Shown: positions 36,096 through 47,592 of the stretch, piece by piece
Position numbering within the stretch: position 1 is the stretch's first letter
How the letters are laid out: each line of letters begins with the position of its first letter
Source: Priapulus caudatus
Lineage: Eukaryota; Priapulida; Priapulimorpha; Priapulimorphida; Priapulidae
NCBI RefSeq assembly: GCF_000485595.1
Contig: NW_014577147.1
Coordinates: 569,960-633,959, forward strand
Reading direction: 5' to 3'
Length of the DNA: 64,000 bases
The notes under the pieces: model-generated
Seen by the model: the letters and a program-made list of their open reading frames with translations, nothing else
Databases searched by the model: none
What the model was told of the DNA's origin: nothing
Translations under genes and position numbers: made by a program

Positions 36096-36894
36096 CCCCG
36101 ATCTCCACAAACCATTCTCCCCAGCATCGGTCCTCCCAAGCATCACCCCCAACACCACCCCTCACCAAGCGCCCCTCCGGCGGCTAGGCAGCCACCACTC
36201 CTCCTGATCCCTCCGCAGCACCAACCCCTCACAAGCGCCCTCTCCCTAGCCAGACCACTCCTCCTGCATCCCTCCACGCAGCACCAACCCCCTCACCAAG
36301 CGCCCTCCCCTAGCAGCCACACTCCTCTGCATCCCTCCCGCCCAGCACCAACCTTCTCACCAAGCGCCCGTCTCCTTGCAGCCCACTCTCCTGCAGTCCC
36401 TCCGCCAGCACCCAACCTTTCACTCAAGCGCCCGTCTCCTTGCAGCACCACTCCTCTGATCCCTCCGGCGCAGCGCACAACCTTTCACCAAGCCGCCCGT
36501 CTCCGTGCAGCACCACTTCCTGCCTGACACTCCCTCCCGCAGCACCAAACTTTCACCAAGCGGCCCGTCTCCCTTGCAGCACCACTCACTCCTGCATCCC
36601 TCCCGCAGCACAGAACCTTTCCCCAAGCGCCCGTCTCCTTGCGCAGACCACCACTCCTCCTGGCATCCCCCGCACAGCACAACCTTTCCCAGCGCCGTCT
36701 CTTGCGTCAAGCACCACTCCGCCTGCATCCCTCCCGCCCAGCACCACCTTATATCACCACAGCGCCCCTCCCTTGCAGTCACCACTCCTCCTGCACTCCT
36801 CCCGCGCTTCAGCACCCAACCCCTCACCACCCGCGGCGCCCCTCCCCTACGCCAGCACCCACTCTCAGCACCCCTCTCGTGCAGCACCTGCCCC
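36096..36894 (+). repeat. S63 satellite array V
   Basis: About 12 units, C-rich strand up, mostly subtype B (cctcccgcagcacc). The units differ more from each other than in arrays II and III, for example cgcccgtctccttgcagcac replacing cgcccctcccctagcagcac. Open frames are satellite translations. Confidence 0.93.
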
Positions 36895-37650
36895 CGGTAT
36901 CCCTCTCCGTACAGAGGACCAACTGCACGGTAGCGGCATACCCTCCACCCGCGTGCGTCCCCGTGATCCATCCCCACTACATATAGCCTCTTCCAGCAGC
37001 ACCCCTGTACCGTATTCTCCCCCACCCCCCAGTATTCCGTTTTCACGGAAGGAAATTCACTAGCAATACCCGAAATCAAAGCAGCTGTCGCTGTCGTACT
37101 AAACGGCATGCTGATGCGAGGATTCAAGAACCAAGGCTGTAACACGAACGGTAATGTGGTTACAACGTGTTGCCCTTGTCGGCCTCGACTCGAAGCTGGA
37201 TGAAGCGCAAACTTCTCTCAATGTTCCGGCCAATGAGAGCAGACGCGAAATTTACATAACTTTTTCCGCGCACAGAAGATCGATTACGTCTAATTGGTGC
37301 AGCGCAGTCCGTATTTCATGGCATTTCGACAACGAAGAGCTAGCTGTTCACACTCTGACAGCAGCTGCTACTCGACTCGGCACGATCTTTCTCTCTCTCT
37401 CTCGCCTCGTCTCGCTCTTGCTTTCTCGTCTCTCTTCTCTTGTGTCTGTGCGTTACTCTGTGTCACTCTCTTGTTTTCTTTCTGTCGAACACTCATGGCT
37501 TCGCAGGCATCTTTTACGTGCCGTCCACTTCCCTCCTTTCTCATCTCGCCTCTACCTTCTCCAGATCCTCTCTCACTTATTTCGCTCTATTCTCGCGCCA
37601 CACCATCTCTCTCTCGCCGCCGGCTCTCTTTCTCTTTCGCCTCTCTTACC
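36895..37650 (+). repeat. Module Q, copy 3
   Basis: Plus-strand copy starting cggtatccctctccgta and ending in the pyrimidine-rich tract. Shares acataactttttc with the other copies. Here it runs into a GTGC repeat and module E. Confidence 0.87.
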
Positions 37651-37652
37651 TC

Positions 37653-38978
37653 GTGCGTGCGTGCGTGCGTGCGTGCGTGCGTACGTACGTGCGCGCGTGT
37701 CGGAATTGCTGATGTCTATGCAATCTTGTAAAAATGGTGACTGACTGCGTCGTTTATTTTTCTCTACCTGATCGTTAAGTAACGCTCGTCATGCAAGTGA
37801 CGATTATCAAGTAACTTGCATATTATTTTGATACTCTGCAAGTATAGTGGGAAATATCTCCTAACCAAGAACGTACGAGAAGAAGAGGTGCCTTGCCCAA
37901 GGCTTAAACCCGAGTCAACCGATCCAAATCAGAGTTATTTACACTGGTCTATCTCGCTATGCCTACATCTGGTGTTGACTGAAGAAAGTCTATATGACGT
38001 CTCTTTCTGAGGACCGCGAGTACCAATATATGCAAGTAGTATTGAAGGCGGGAAGCGAAACCCTGGCTCTTCAACTTGAAGTAATAAATGTTAGCCACAC
38101 AGCTATCGTAGCCGGTCTAACGTTATGTACCGTTATCTAACGTTATATAGACGATGTAGGGGATACTATTTCTGTGGCTAACTATTGGGCCATGCATCGC
38201 TGTCCCTGTGTGCAGGCCTCCTGTTGGACGCCACACATGCCATCTGCCGTCCGTCGATCCTATCCCTCTATTATCTGAAGTTACACCAGCGTCACACTCC
38301 TACCGTAGCTCAGCCAGCAGTTGCAATCGTATTTTCATCAAAATATGCAACAAATTACATTTACGTTAATGACGAAATATCGCATACCACAAGAAACAAT
38401 TCCCTCCCAGCTTTGTGGTGTAGAGGAACTTATAGGTGCTTACATTGCCGTTATCATTGTATGCAATGGATGGATTGATCAACGTATGGGTGGTGAACGG
38501 ACGGACGGACGGACGGACGGACGGACGGACGGACGGACGGACGGACGGACGGACGGACAGATGGACGGACGGACGGATGGATGTATGGATGATGGGCGCA
38601 GGGACGGGCGGAGATACGGAGAGACGGATGGATGGATGTATGGATGGATGGATGGTTGCATAGATGGATGAATAGGTGGATGGATGGACAAATGGATTGA
38701 TGGATGGATGGATGCATACATGAATAGATGAACGGATGCAGGCATGTATCTAGCGAGGCATAACCTCAGCTGTCTTCCTTTCGCACATGTATTTAGAATT
38801 TTGAACAGAGACACATGGCCAACGTACAATGACCAGCGTGCGTACGCACGCACGCACGCGCACGCACACACGCACGCACACAAACACAAACATACACACA
38901 AACAAACAAACACAAATAAACAAGCAAACAAAAACGCACACGCAAATACAGACAAACACACACAAACACACACACACA
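37653..38978 (+). repeat. Module E, copy 1
   Basis: Direct copy of 46098-47440, nearly identical apart from many single-base indels and a few substitutions. It starts in a gtgcgtgcgtacgtacgtg tract and continues with ggaattgctgatgtctatg. It contains a ggacggac run (38495-38560) and a ggatggat run (38575-38725), and ends in CA/ACGC-rich sequence. No reading frame is kept between the copies. Confidence 0.95.
38495..38745 (+). repeat. (GGAC)n then (GGAT)n in E1
   Basis: Perfect ggacggac run followed by imperfect ggat run. Same arrangement in E2 (46950-47200). Confidence 0.96.
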
Positions 38979-39035
38979 CACACACTCACACTCACAATTA
39001 CACTTACACTCACACAATATATATATATATCTGTC
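38840..39035 (+). repeat. ACGC/CA/TA tract at E1/C' junction
   Basis: gcacgcac, aacaaacaaa and acacacac words grading into tatatata. E ends within this tract and C' begins after it. Confidence 0.9.
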
Positions 39036-39224
39036 TCTCTTCTATCTCGCTGTCACTATATCTATTTTTCTATATCACACGCTACACGTATATAATCGTA
39101 ATCTGTTAACGTCACGTGTATATAAACACACGATATAAACACGCGAATTAATTATATTAATTACTTCGGGTATCCGGCATGTATCTTATGTAATCACCTA
39201 AAGTCTTACCAACGTGTAAAGCCA

Positions 39225-39470
39225 CATGCACTTGGAACGTTTCAATATTAAAATGATGGTAAATAAACATGAAATGTATTTACTACCGAAGTCTTAATGT
39301 TTCTCTTCTCTCTTTCGCCTATTATTAGTAATAACTTTCTGTAAATACCGATCAAATACTCCTCTACAACACACAAGTTCACCGCTGTGTTGCCACGACA
39401 CAATTGTAGAGCAAGTGGGAATTTGCTCATGCACAGCGGCGTCCGCGCACAGGAGCATTTGGTCGGCATG
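39225..39470 (+). repeat. Module F, copy 2 (inside C')
   Basis: Shares cacttgg-cgtttcaat start, tattattagtaataa and acaacacacaag with 41505-41790. Confidence 0.75.
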
Positions 39471-39704
39471 CATGGAAAATTATTACTAAAAATAGCCGAA
39501 CGAGAGTTTTATTTTTAGAAAATTTTATTATTGAACTGAATTTGCTGAATTTCCAATTGCGTGTCTGTAACACGCGCCAGGTGATGGGTGCGTGCAGAGA
39601 TGACGCAGCGGCGTGTTAACCTGGTCACGCGTCAATAGTTACAGACTGCCTACGTCATAGGGGTTGATGGGGCATGAGAAGTAGGAGAGGGGGTTATTAT
39701 GGTA

Positions 39705-39707
<3 letters not shown>

Positions 39708-39776
<69 letters not shown>
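39708..39776 (+). repeat. (GT)n
   Basis: Essentially pure GT dinucleotide run. Confidence 0.97.
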
Positions 39777-39779
<3 letters not shown>

Positions 39780-40399
39780 CCGTGCGCGAGTGTAGAATTA
39801 AGAAGCCAAGCAATCATTTTGCTTCATTATGAGTAGCCACGCGTGAGTTCCTCGTTGTTAATATATATCTACTTTATCAACCCCGGCGAACGAACGTACA
39901 CGCCACCATGCATGCGATTACAGTCATAGTCTGTGTAAATTCCACCGCCAGCTCCGCGCGCGTATCCGTCTTTTCCTTCGGCAGATTTTATATGTATTAT
40001 AATATTTAAAAATCGATATCACGGCTGTGTGCACAATGGCTGCGCGGCGATTGCTTACAAACATTCCGTCAGGGTTTTGCTGGTATAGGGTTGACGGATG
40101 AACCGATATGTCAGGTAACTGCTCCCTGGTGCCCAGCTCCCCCGTTCCACATCTCCTTCCCCGTTCGCAGACCTGCTATGGAATGGGCCGGCCCTCTCCC
40201 CTTCTCCATCCACACCCCTTTCCCTGTTCGCAGACACGCTATGTTGATTCCCTCTCACCATATCTATTGAATTAATAATGGCCTGGCGCATTGCGTGCAT
40301 TGATCGAGCTCGACCATCTTACCTCGTGCTGCCATCAATCCGTTATCAACTCATTGATCCGCCTATAGGGGTAGCTAAGATGTCATTCTCCGTGCTCAT

Positions 40400-40427
40400 G
40401 CCATAGGTTATATATATATATATATAT

Positions 40428-40466
<39 letters not shown>

Positions 40467-40472
40467 TTCATA
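40400..40472 (+). repeat. TA then TTTA tract
   Basis: atatatat followed by ttatttattt, partner of 33925-33962. Confidence 0.93.
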
Positions 40473-41504
40473 TATTTATGCAAGATTGTGAGGGTCTGTC
40501 CAATGTTTGTTCTCAGACCAGTCTACTTCACACGAATGATTTCGTCTTTGTACGACCTGAAAAAGTTCTCAGAACGAGTAGACCAACGTCGTGTATGGTT
40601 GGCCATCGTACTCTCAAATAATTATGTTTACAGAGGTAAAATTATACGCCTTTTGTAGCCAATCATAACTCTTGTTACACAAGATTTAACCGTTTAGGCC
40701 ATAAGACGTGTTTACATATTTTACACATCTGCCCGCGGATTATACCACATTTCGCTTATTTTCAACTTCTCTGTGATGCTTTGTATATCCCATTTGATGT
40801 CAAGCAACTCGTTGTATTTATAAAGAGCTGTTGATACTATATAGTTATATGTTACATGGCTTTTGATTGGGTGAAAATTCGTAATTTAACCGCAGTAAAA
40901 ATAATTTATCCGCGGTTTAATTATGTATAAAAAAAGCTTCTGATTGGGGAAAAGGGCTATAATTTTACAGCGGTTAATTCTAACACGTAGAAATAATTAT
41001 TCTTAAATATGATGGCCACCCATCGCCGTCAGCTGAAGGGCTGATGTGTTGAAGTTGACCTTCTGACGTAAAAATAACACATTTTGATTAGGAAATCATG
41101 TTACATGCATACTTATCCTATTATGGCCTCTTATATCTATATCTCATACAATGTGGAATTCGAGAGTAACAGATTTCTTATAAACACGAGTGCAGATTCT
41201 GTATTATTTATAGTGCCGTTGAGATGAATACCTCCCGCCAAGTACATGTGGTCAATCGCGTAGTCGTAGTAGTGCCCGTCACTGCCGTGTGTTTAGCTTG
41301 GGATTATTGGTAATGTCTATTTATTTTGCATTATGAAGGATCTAGCTATGTGTGTCCGCTACGTATACTGTGTATTCATACTGGGGAGCCGCAACGCGGC
41401 GCGTGTGCGTGCGTGCGTGCGTGAATGCGCGCCCGTCAGTGCGTGTGTGTGGGTGCACGCCTGCGTGCACCCAGAAGCACAGTCATACGATGCTGAGCAC
41501 AGGC

Positions 41505-41790
41505 ACTTGGGCCGTTTCAATAATAAAATGACATTAAATAAACACAAATTACGTATTTACTATCAAAAGTGTTTATGTTCATGTACTCTCTTTCGTCTAT
41601 TATTAGTAATAATTACCTGTAAATACCGCTTAAATGCTTGACTGCAACACACAAGCTCGATCACCGCATGCACGCCGCTGTGCATAAACCCTTAGAATGA
41701 TAGATTACTTTCTTTCTCTGAGTTTGTGCACAGTGGCGTGCGTGCGGTGAGACTGTGCGCTGCTGAGCAGCATTGCACGGCCTATATACA
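41505..41790 (+). repeat. Module F, copy 3 (outside C')
   Basis: A diverged direct repeat of 39225-39470 lying just beyond the end of C'. A short inverted remnant of the F start is visible at about 41985-42050 (acggtccaagtgg). Confidence 0.65.
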
Positions 41791-43265
41791 TAGAATCAAG
41801 AGCTAATTAATAATACCTAGTAATTGCTAATAATTGCTATAATAGCTAATATGTATAATATGTAGTAGTTTAGCTAGTAATTGCTGGCATAGCTAGTATA
41901 GCTGGTAAGTATAGCGGCTAGTACGAGTGCTCATTATTAGCTGTTGGTAGAATCACTAGTCGCTAGAGAATACATGAACATGAAGACGTTGGTGGTAAAT
42001 TGAATTTGTAATTATTTACATGTAGTTTATTATTACAACGGTCCAAGTGGCCATCATGCTGAGGTGCCGTCCGTACATGTCATGTCGAGACGCCGATAAC
42101 GCACGCTGCGATGCAACGCCTCACAATGATGAGGTGACAGCTTTTGAAGGGCGGCTCGGCAAAGACTGCTGCCAACATAAAAGCAAGAGGCGAGGCGACG
42201 CATGGCTGAAAGAAGACGAGCAAATGAAAGAGATGCGATGAAAGAGACCAATAGAGTCTGCGCAAGTGAGAATGCGAGCTCGCGAAATGCGACGGTCCTG
42301 CTCGGTACATTGGCGGAACGGGCGACATCGCTGCAAACGCGTGTGATTGTACCAGTACATGTCAGGACCAATGAGGTATACGCATGCTCATATTCATACT
42401 CATACCCCACCTCATACCCCACCTCCCAGCTAACCCGCACAGAAGGGTATAGAAACGAGCGTGCAAGTACAAGCACACGTGCACACTCACATGCACACAT
42501 GCCTGCGCATACGCATACGTGCATGGGCACGCGCACGCGGACGCACGGGTGCACACGAGCGCACAGGAAAACATACACACACATACACTCGCACATGCAC
42601 ACGCACACGTATGCACACATACACATACGCGTTAATTTTCAACTCCAGACATCTTTATTCGTCATTTATAAAACCGCTCCCCATTCCTTTACAAATTTGC
42701 AACACCACGTAGTACCCACTCAATTCTCTCTGACGATATTTGCGTGGCGGCAGACCTATTACGTCACACACTAGTAATCTAAAGCCTTTGCATTGTGCAT
42801 CGGTAATGTTTCTTCTCAGAGGAGCCCATTAATAGATTTATTTCGAAATCATTGCTCAAAAACAAACAATCTGAAACAAAACATAGCGAACTATAGTCTC
42901 AGCGGGTAAGTAGTCTCACCAAATAGCGGGTATGTTATTGATTACACCAACTTGAAAAACACTAAGAATTTATGCTGTTATAGCGTGGAAAATTGGAATT
43001 GATCACGCCGTAACACAAAAACATGGCCTATTTGATTACAGCGACAATAAATTTGCGAATGGCACCTTCAGAACAAGTGCACCCATAGTGCAACTATAAG
43101 TCAAAACAAAATGGCATATGATTCTGTGTAGTTTACTCCGTTTCTCTTTTTATATTGGCCAATATCTCGCGCTATCGCAGAGATAGTTCGATATTCGCAA
43201 GAAATAGCGGCGGAAATCAAAACGAGTCATCAACATTCGAATCGTGCATGTTTTGATAAATATAG
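41791..43265. other. Single-copy stretch, ACGC/CA-rich in the middle
   Basis: From about 42465 to 42630 the sequence is rich in gcacac and gcatacg words. Open frames at 42054-42774 overlap this and are not convincing. The remainder shows no recognised feature. Confidence 0.5.
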
Positions 43266-43267
43266 CT

Positions 43268-43405
43268 AAGTACGAAGGTTCTAAGACATGTTAGCGTTAC
43301 TTTAGACAATTGCTGTTACTCGAGCAATAACGGTAAGTATCGTAAAAGTGAGGAAAATACAGTACTGGTTGGAAATGATTTTCGAAATCTTGGTTTTAAC
43401 AATTA
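43268..43405 (+). repeat. Dispersed repeat, copy 1
   Basis: About 135 bp resembling 55390-55520: gacatgttag, ggtaagtatc, ggaaaata and actggttgg-type words occur in the same order. Strongly diverged. Class unknown. Confidence 0.5.
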
Positions 43406-44340
43406 CAAACCCCACAACCGAAATATAGGAATTTTAATTAACGACGTCCCCCGTGCTGCACGCCCGGATGCTTCTCGGACACGCTTCGTGTTTGTAAAGG
43501 CTAATTGCCATCGCTACGAGACCGGGTTGATTTACAACCGTATATAACATGCGGGTACGAGAGCCCGACCCAGTTCGTATCATGGCATCAGTTAACAATA
43601 AGCTTCGATCAAACACGACCAGCGTGTGTGCGCGCCTGTGTGTGGCCTAGTCACACTCTCAGTCGGCTGTGAATTACAGCTCTCGCTGCGCCGGCACACT
43701 CCAAACCCACAACAAATACACTCACGAGCCTTCGTTTAGTTAGCGTTCTAGTTCCTGCTCGCAGCTCGCACGAGCTCACGCTGGGCCACGCTGGCTGGCC
43801 ACCAGATGACCTGAAGCGATGTTAAACAGAAGCCTCAGGAGGCCAGCATGAGAGCGTGTGTGCGGGAGCTAGCTGCGGGTGTGATTTCTGTGGGTGTTGG
43901 TCAGGGGCGCACGATATGATGCTATTTGTGATATATAGTCGGACAGACAGGACGCGGACGGGGAGGCCCCGCTTGATCCGCGGCTGAGCTATGGGAGCAG
44001 AAGTCGAGGTTACGTGATTGTGTATGAGCGTTGCTATTGGTTACGCAATCCCTGTCACGTCATCATCGTCATCGCGGCAATGATGGAACGTGGCAGAGCA
44101 ATAATTATGCAGCTGAGGCTGCTATAGACTATTGCGAATCCATCCCTCGGTTCATGGGAATCCGGATAACACACGAACAAACAGATAGTGGTAGGTCGAA
44201 GCCCTTATAAAACCGCTGGCTGTGGGGATCTCTATAGTCCATATCTATTTAGGGAGATGCACTACAGCTTGTACCGCTGTTTTGATCTTGCTAGGTTCAT
44301 AAAAAATAACTTTCGCGAAGTAGTTGGGTCGTGAATTAAT
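43406..44340. other. Stretch with no recognised feature
   Basis: Mixed composition without second copies or convincing open frames. Confidence 0.5.
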
Positions 44341-44349
44341 TGATGCTGC

Positions 44350-44352
44350 GTG

Positions 44353-44404
<52 letters not shown>

Positions 44405-44477
44405 GTGCGTGTTCGTGCGTTATCGTTGTCTGCGGTAGGCGCGGACTGTTGATGCGTGCGTGGCGCGTGCGTGCGTG
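44350..44477 (+). repeat. GT and GTGC tract at inner edge of D1
   Basis: gtgtgtgt run (44350-44403) followed by gcgtgcgtg words (44448-44477). D1 begins where these end. Confidence 0.92.
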
Positions 44478-44588
44478 TATAACAACGATATTATTATCTG
44501 TTTTCGCATTAACTTGCTCGCTTACTCCTGAATTCTGCGCGACCGTCTCGCTTCTTGCGGTCAATAACGCTGGCGTTACTACGTATAG

Positions 44589-44627
<39 letters not shown>

Positions 44628-45254
44628 AAATCATGTAGAAAGGGGTGCTGGCGTCGTTCTATTTCGGAATTGCCTGATTATAAGTCTAGTCGTTGTGATA
44701 GGTGCATCTATATTTTAGGCAATAATCAGGTTATTTTGATAGCAGGACAGACTACGATGGACTAGCGTTACGATTATGAAATGGGAAAGGGGTGAAATAC
44801 ACGAATTGTACACGTAGGCAAGGCCAACATGCTCTTGTGCTCATACTCACGCGTGCACGCACGCACGCACATGTATACACCAACGCACGCACATAGGTAT
44901 GCACCCCACGCATGCACATCTACACAGTTGCGTTTGCGTCGTATCACTACGTTTGTACTTCACAAGGCAAGCAAAAATCGCCTAAAGTAGATGGTCCCTA
45001 TAATGCGGGAAACATGTTCCAGTGTCTGTGTTTACCTTTTAGGCCGCATGATTTCGAACGTTAACATTATGTCACAGTGAGGGGCGGCACGCACGAGCCT
45101 AGCTATACTGGCCACATGGCTTCCCAGCCCCCCAATAATCTATCGCATTCCCACACAATAACCGGTTGGCCTCACAGCATGCACACACGCACGCACGCAC
45201 GCGCGCACACACACGGACACACACACACACACACGCACACACACCACACACACA

Positions 45255-45300
<46 letters not shown>

Positions 45301-45649
45301 CGCACGCACGCGCGCGCGCGCGGCGTGGTGGGAGGTTAACTGTATAACGAGGAAGGAGCGTATAAATATTATATATGATCCCCAGCGTTAAATAGTGGCA
45401 TTGTTTCGGGAATCATCTCTGCGAGTCAAACATTTTTGACAACTAGGTCATCGTAAATCCATGTCGTGGGCCGGTATAGACGGTATAACTACGAGCAGAA
45501 ATATGCCTGCCAAACATATAAGTACCGCGGCGAAGCATTTACTCCGCAGAAAGAACAAAATCAATCTTCTTTAGTGATCGTATAGAAAAGGAGGCGCAGT
45601 TTGTGTCCGTACGCATTGTCTGTCCCCGTCTCTAGTTTCATCGCCATCT

Positions 45650-45688
<39 letters not shown>

Positions 45689-45799
45689 CGATCGGCCGAT
45701 ATCTCTCTCGTTCTCTGTCTGCCTGCCTGCCTGTCTGCCTATACATGTCTATCTATGTGTCTGCCTGCCTGTCTCTCGCTCACATGCTTCTTCCACTCT

Positions 45800-45846
<47 letters not shown>

Positions 45847-46120
45847 TTGATGTTCTGTGTCCGTACGTCTGTCTTCTGGCTTACTAGCTTGTCTAACAAT
45901 CTCTCTGCCTGTCTTTTTGCCTATCCATCCAACCGCATGCCCGTTTTTCTGTCTGTCACTGTGCGATGTACAGCACGAATACCTAAGATAGTAGAAGACG
46001 AAATATTATTCCCTGTGATATTGATTTTGTAAGCACCGAGGAAATTTGTATACGCGTGCGGCAACAATTCGTCTCGAACAACGGCGATGTGTATGTGCGT
46101 GCGTGCATGCGTGCGTGCTT
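44478..46120 (+). repeat. Module D, copy 1
   Basis: Inverted partner of 23971-25775. It contains TA (44590-44628 and 45652-45688), CA (45180-45300) and CT (45803-45842) tracts that correspond to those in D2 but differ in length. It ends at a GTGC tract where E2 begins. D2 and D1 enclose the Ty3-type element and the whole C foldback. Confidence 0.87.
45180..45322 (+). repeat. CA/ACGC tract in D1
   Basis: acacacac with gcgcgcgc at its right end. Inverse of 24858-24990. Confidence 0.95.
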
Positions 46121-47440
46121 GCGTGCGTACGTACGTGCGCGCGTGTCGGAATTGCTGATGTCTATGCAATCTTGTAAAAATGGTGACTGACTGCGTCGTT
46201 TATTTTTCCCTCTACCTGATCGTTAAGTAACGCTCGTCATGCAAGTGACGATTATCAAGTAACTTGCATATTATTTTGATAGCTCTGCAAGTATAGTGGG
46301 AAATATCTCCTAACCAAGAACGTACCGAGAAGAAGAGGTGCCTTGCCCAAGGCTTAAACCGAGTCAACCGATCCAAATCAGAGTTATTTACACTGGTCTA
46401 TCTCGACTATGCCTACATCTGGTGTTGACTAAGAAAGTCTATATGACGTCTCTTTCTGAGGACGCGCGAGTACCAATATATGCAAGTAGTATTGAAGGCG
46501 GGAAGGCGAAACCCTGGCTCTTCAACTTGAAGTAATAAATGTTAGCCACACAGCTATTCGTAGCCGGTCTAACGTTATGTTCCGTTATCTAACGTTAGAT
46601 AGGCGATGTAGGGGAACTATTTCTGTGGCTAACTATTGGGCCATGACATCGCTGTCCCTTGTGTGCAGGCCTCCTGTGGACGCCACACATGCATCTGCCG
46701 TCCGTCGATCCTATCCCTCTATTATCTGAAGTTACACCAGCGTCACACTCCTACCGTAGCTCAGCCAAGTTGCAATCGTATTTTCATCAAAATATGCAAA
46801 CAAATTACATTTACGTTAATGACGAAAATATCGCATCCACAAGAAACAATTCCTCCCAGCTTTGTGGTGTTAGAGGAACTTATAGGTGCTTACATTGCGC
46901 GTTATCATTGTATGCAATGGATGGATTGATCAACGTATGGGTGCCGTGAACGGACGGACGGACGGACGGACGGACGGACGGACGGAGACGGACGGACGGA
47001 CGGACGGACGGACGGAACGGACAGATGGACGGACGGACGGATGGATGTATGGATGATGGGCGCAGGGACGGGCGGAGATACGGAGAGACGATGGATGGAT
47101 GTATGGATGGATGGATGTGCATAGATGGATGAATAGGTGGATGGATGGACAAATGGATTGGTGGATGGGATGGATGCATACATGAATGGATGAACGGATG
47201 CAGGCATGTATCTAGCGAGGCATAACCTCAGCTGTCTTCCTTTCGCACATGTATTTTAGAATTTTGAACAGAGACACATGACCAACGTACAATGACCAGC
47301 GTGCGTACGCACGCACGCACGGCGCACGCACACACGCACGCACACAAACACAAACATACACACAAACAAACAAACACAAATAAACAAGCAAACAAAACGC
47401 ACACGCAAATGACAGACAAACACACACACACACACACTAC
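46098..47440 (+). repeat. Module E, copy 2
   Basis: Direct, nearly identical copy of 37653-38978. Differences are mainly one-base insertions or deletions, for example extra bases in the ggac run, plus a few substitutions near cgttatctaacgtta. Its left neighbour is D1 rather than Q, and its right neighbour is a CA/ATTCC tract rather than C'. Confidence 0.95.
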
Positions 47441-47476
47441 ACTACACAACTTACTACTACTACATCACACTACACA

Positions 47477-47537
<61 letters not shown>

Positions 47538-47592
47538 CTATTACTATTCCTATTCCTATTCCTATTCCTATTTCCATTTCCATTGCCATTGC
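47441..47592 (+). repeat. CA then ATTCCT tract
   Basis: Imperfect actacac words, a (CA)n run (47478-47534), then cctattcctattcc hexamers grading into ccattgccattgcc. Confidence 0.93.

Larger units (their letters stand above)
38985..41448 (-). repeat. Module C, right arm (C')
   Basis: Inverted partner of 32831-35475. The arms enclose R2-S63-Q3-E1 (about 3.5 kb), giving a foldback structure of about 8.6 kb. It contains a GT run (39708-39776) and a TTTA run (40424-40470), and contains F copy 2. No gene recognised. Confidence 0.9.

Noticed and set aside
42054-42774. Overlapping 190-codon frames on both strands
   Set aside because: The second half is CA/ACGC tract. The first half has no family resemblance, and both strands are equally open.
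4391-46120. Idea that all inverted pairs are folded-read artefacts of long-read sequencing
   Set aside because: T, D and C arms differ by many substitutions and by microsatellite length, which a folded read would not give. The idea is kept open only for E1/E2 duplication and for the joins at the N gaps.
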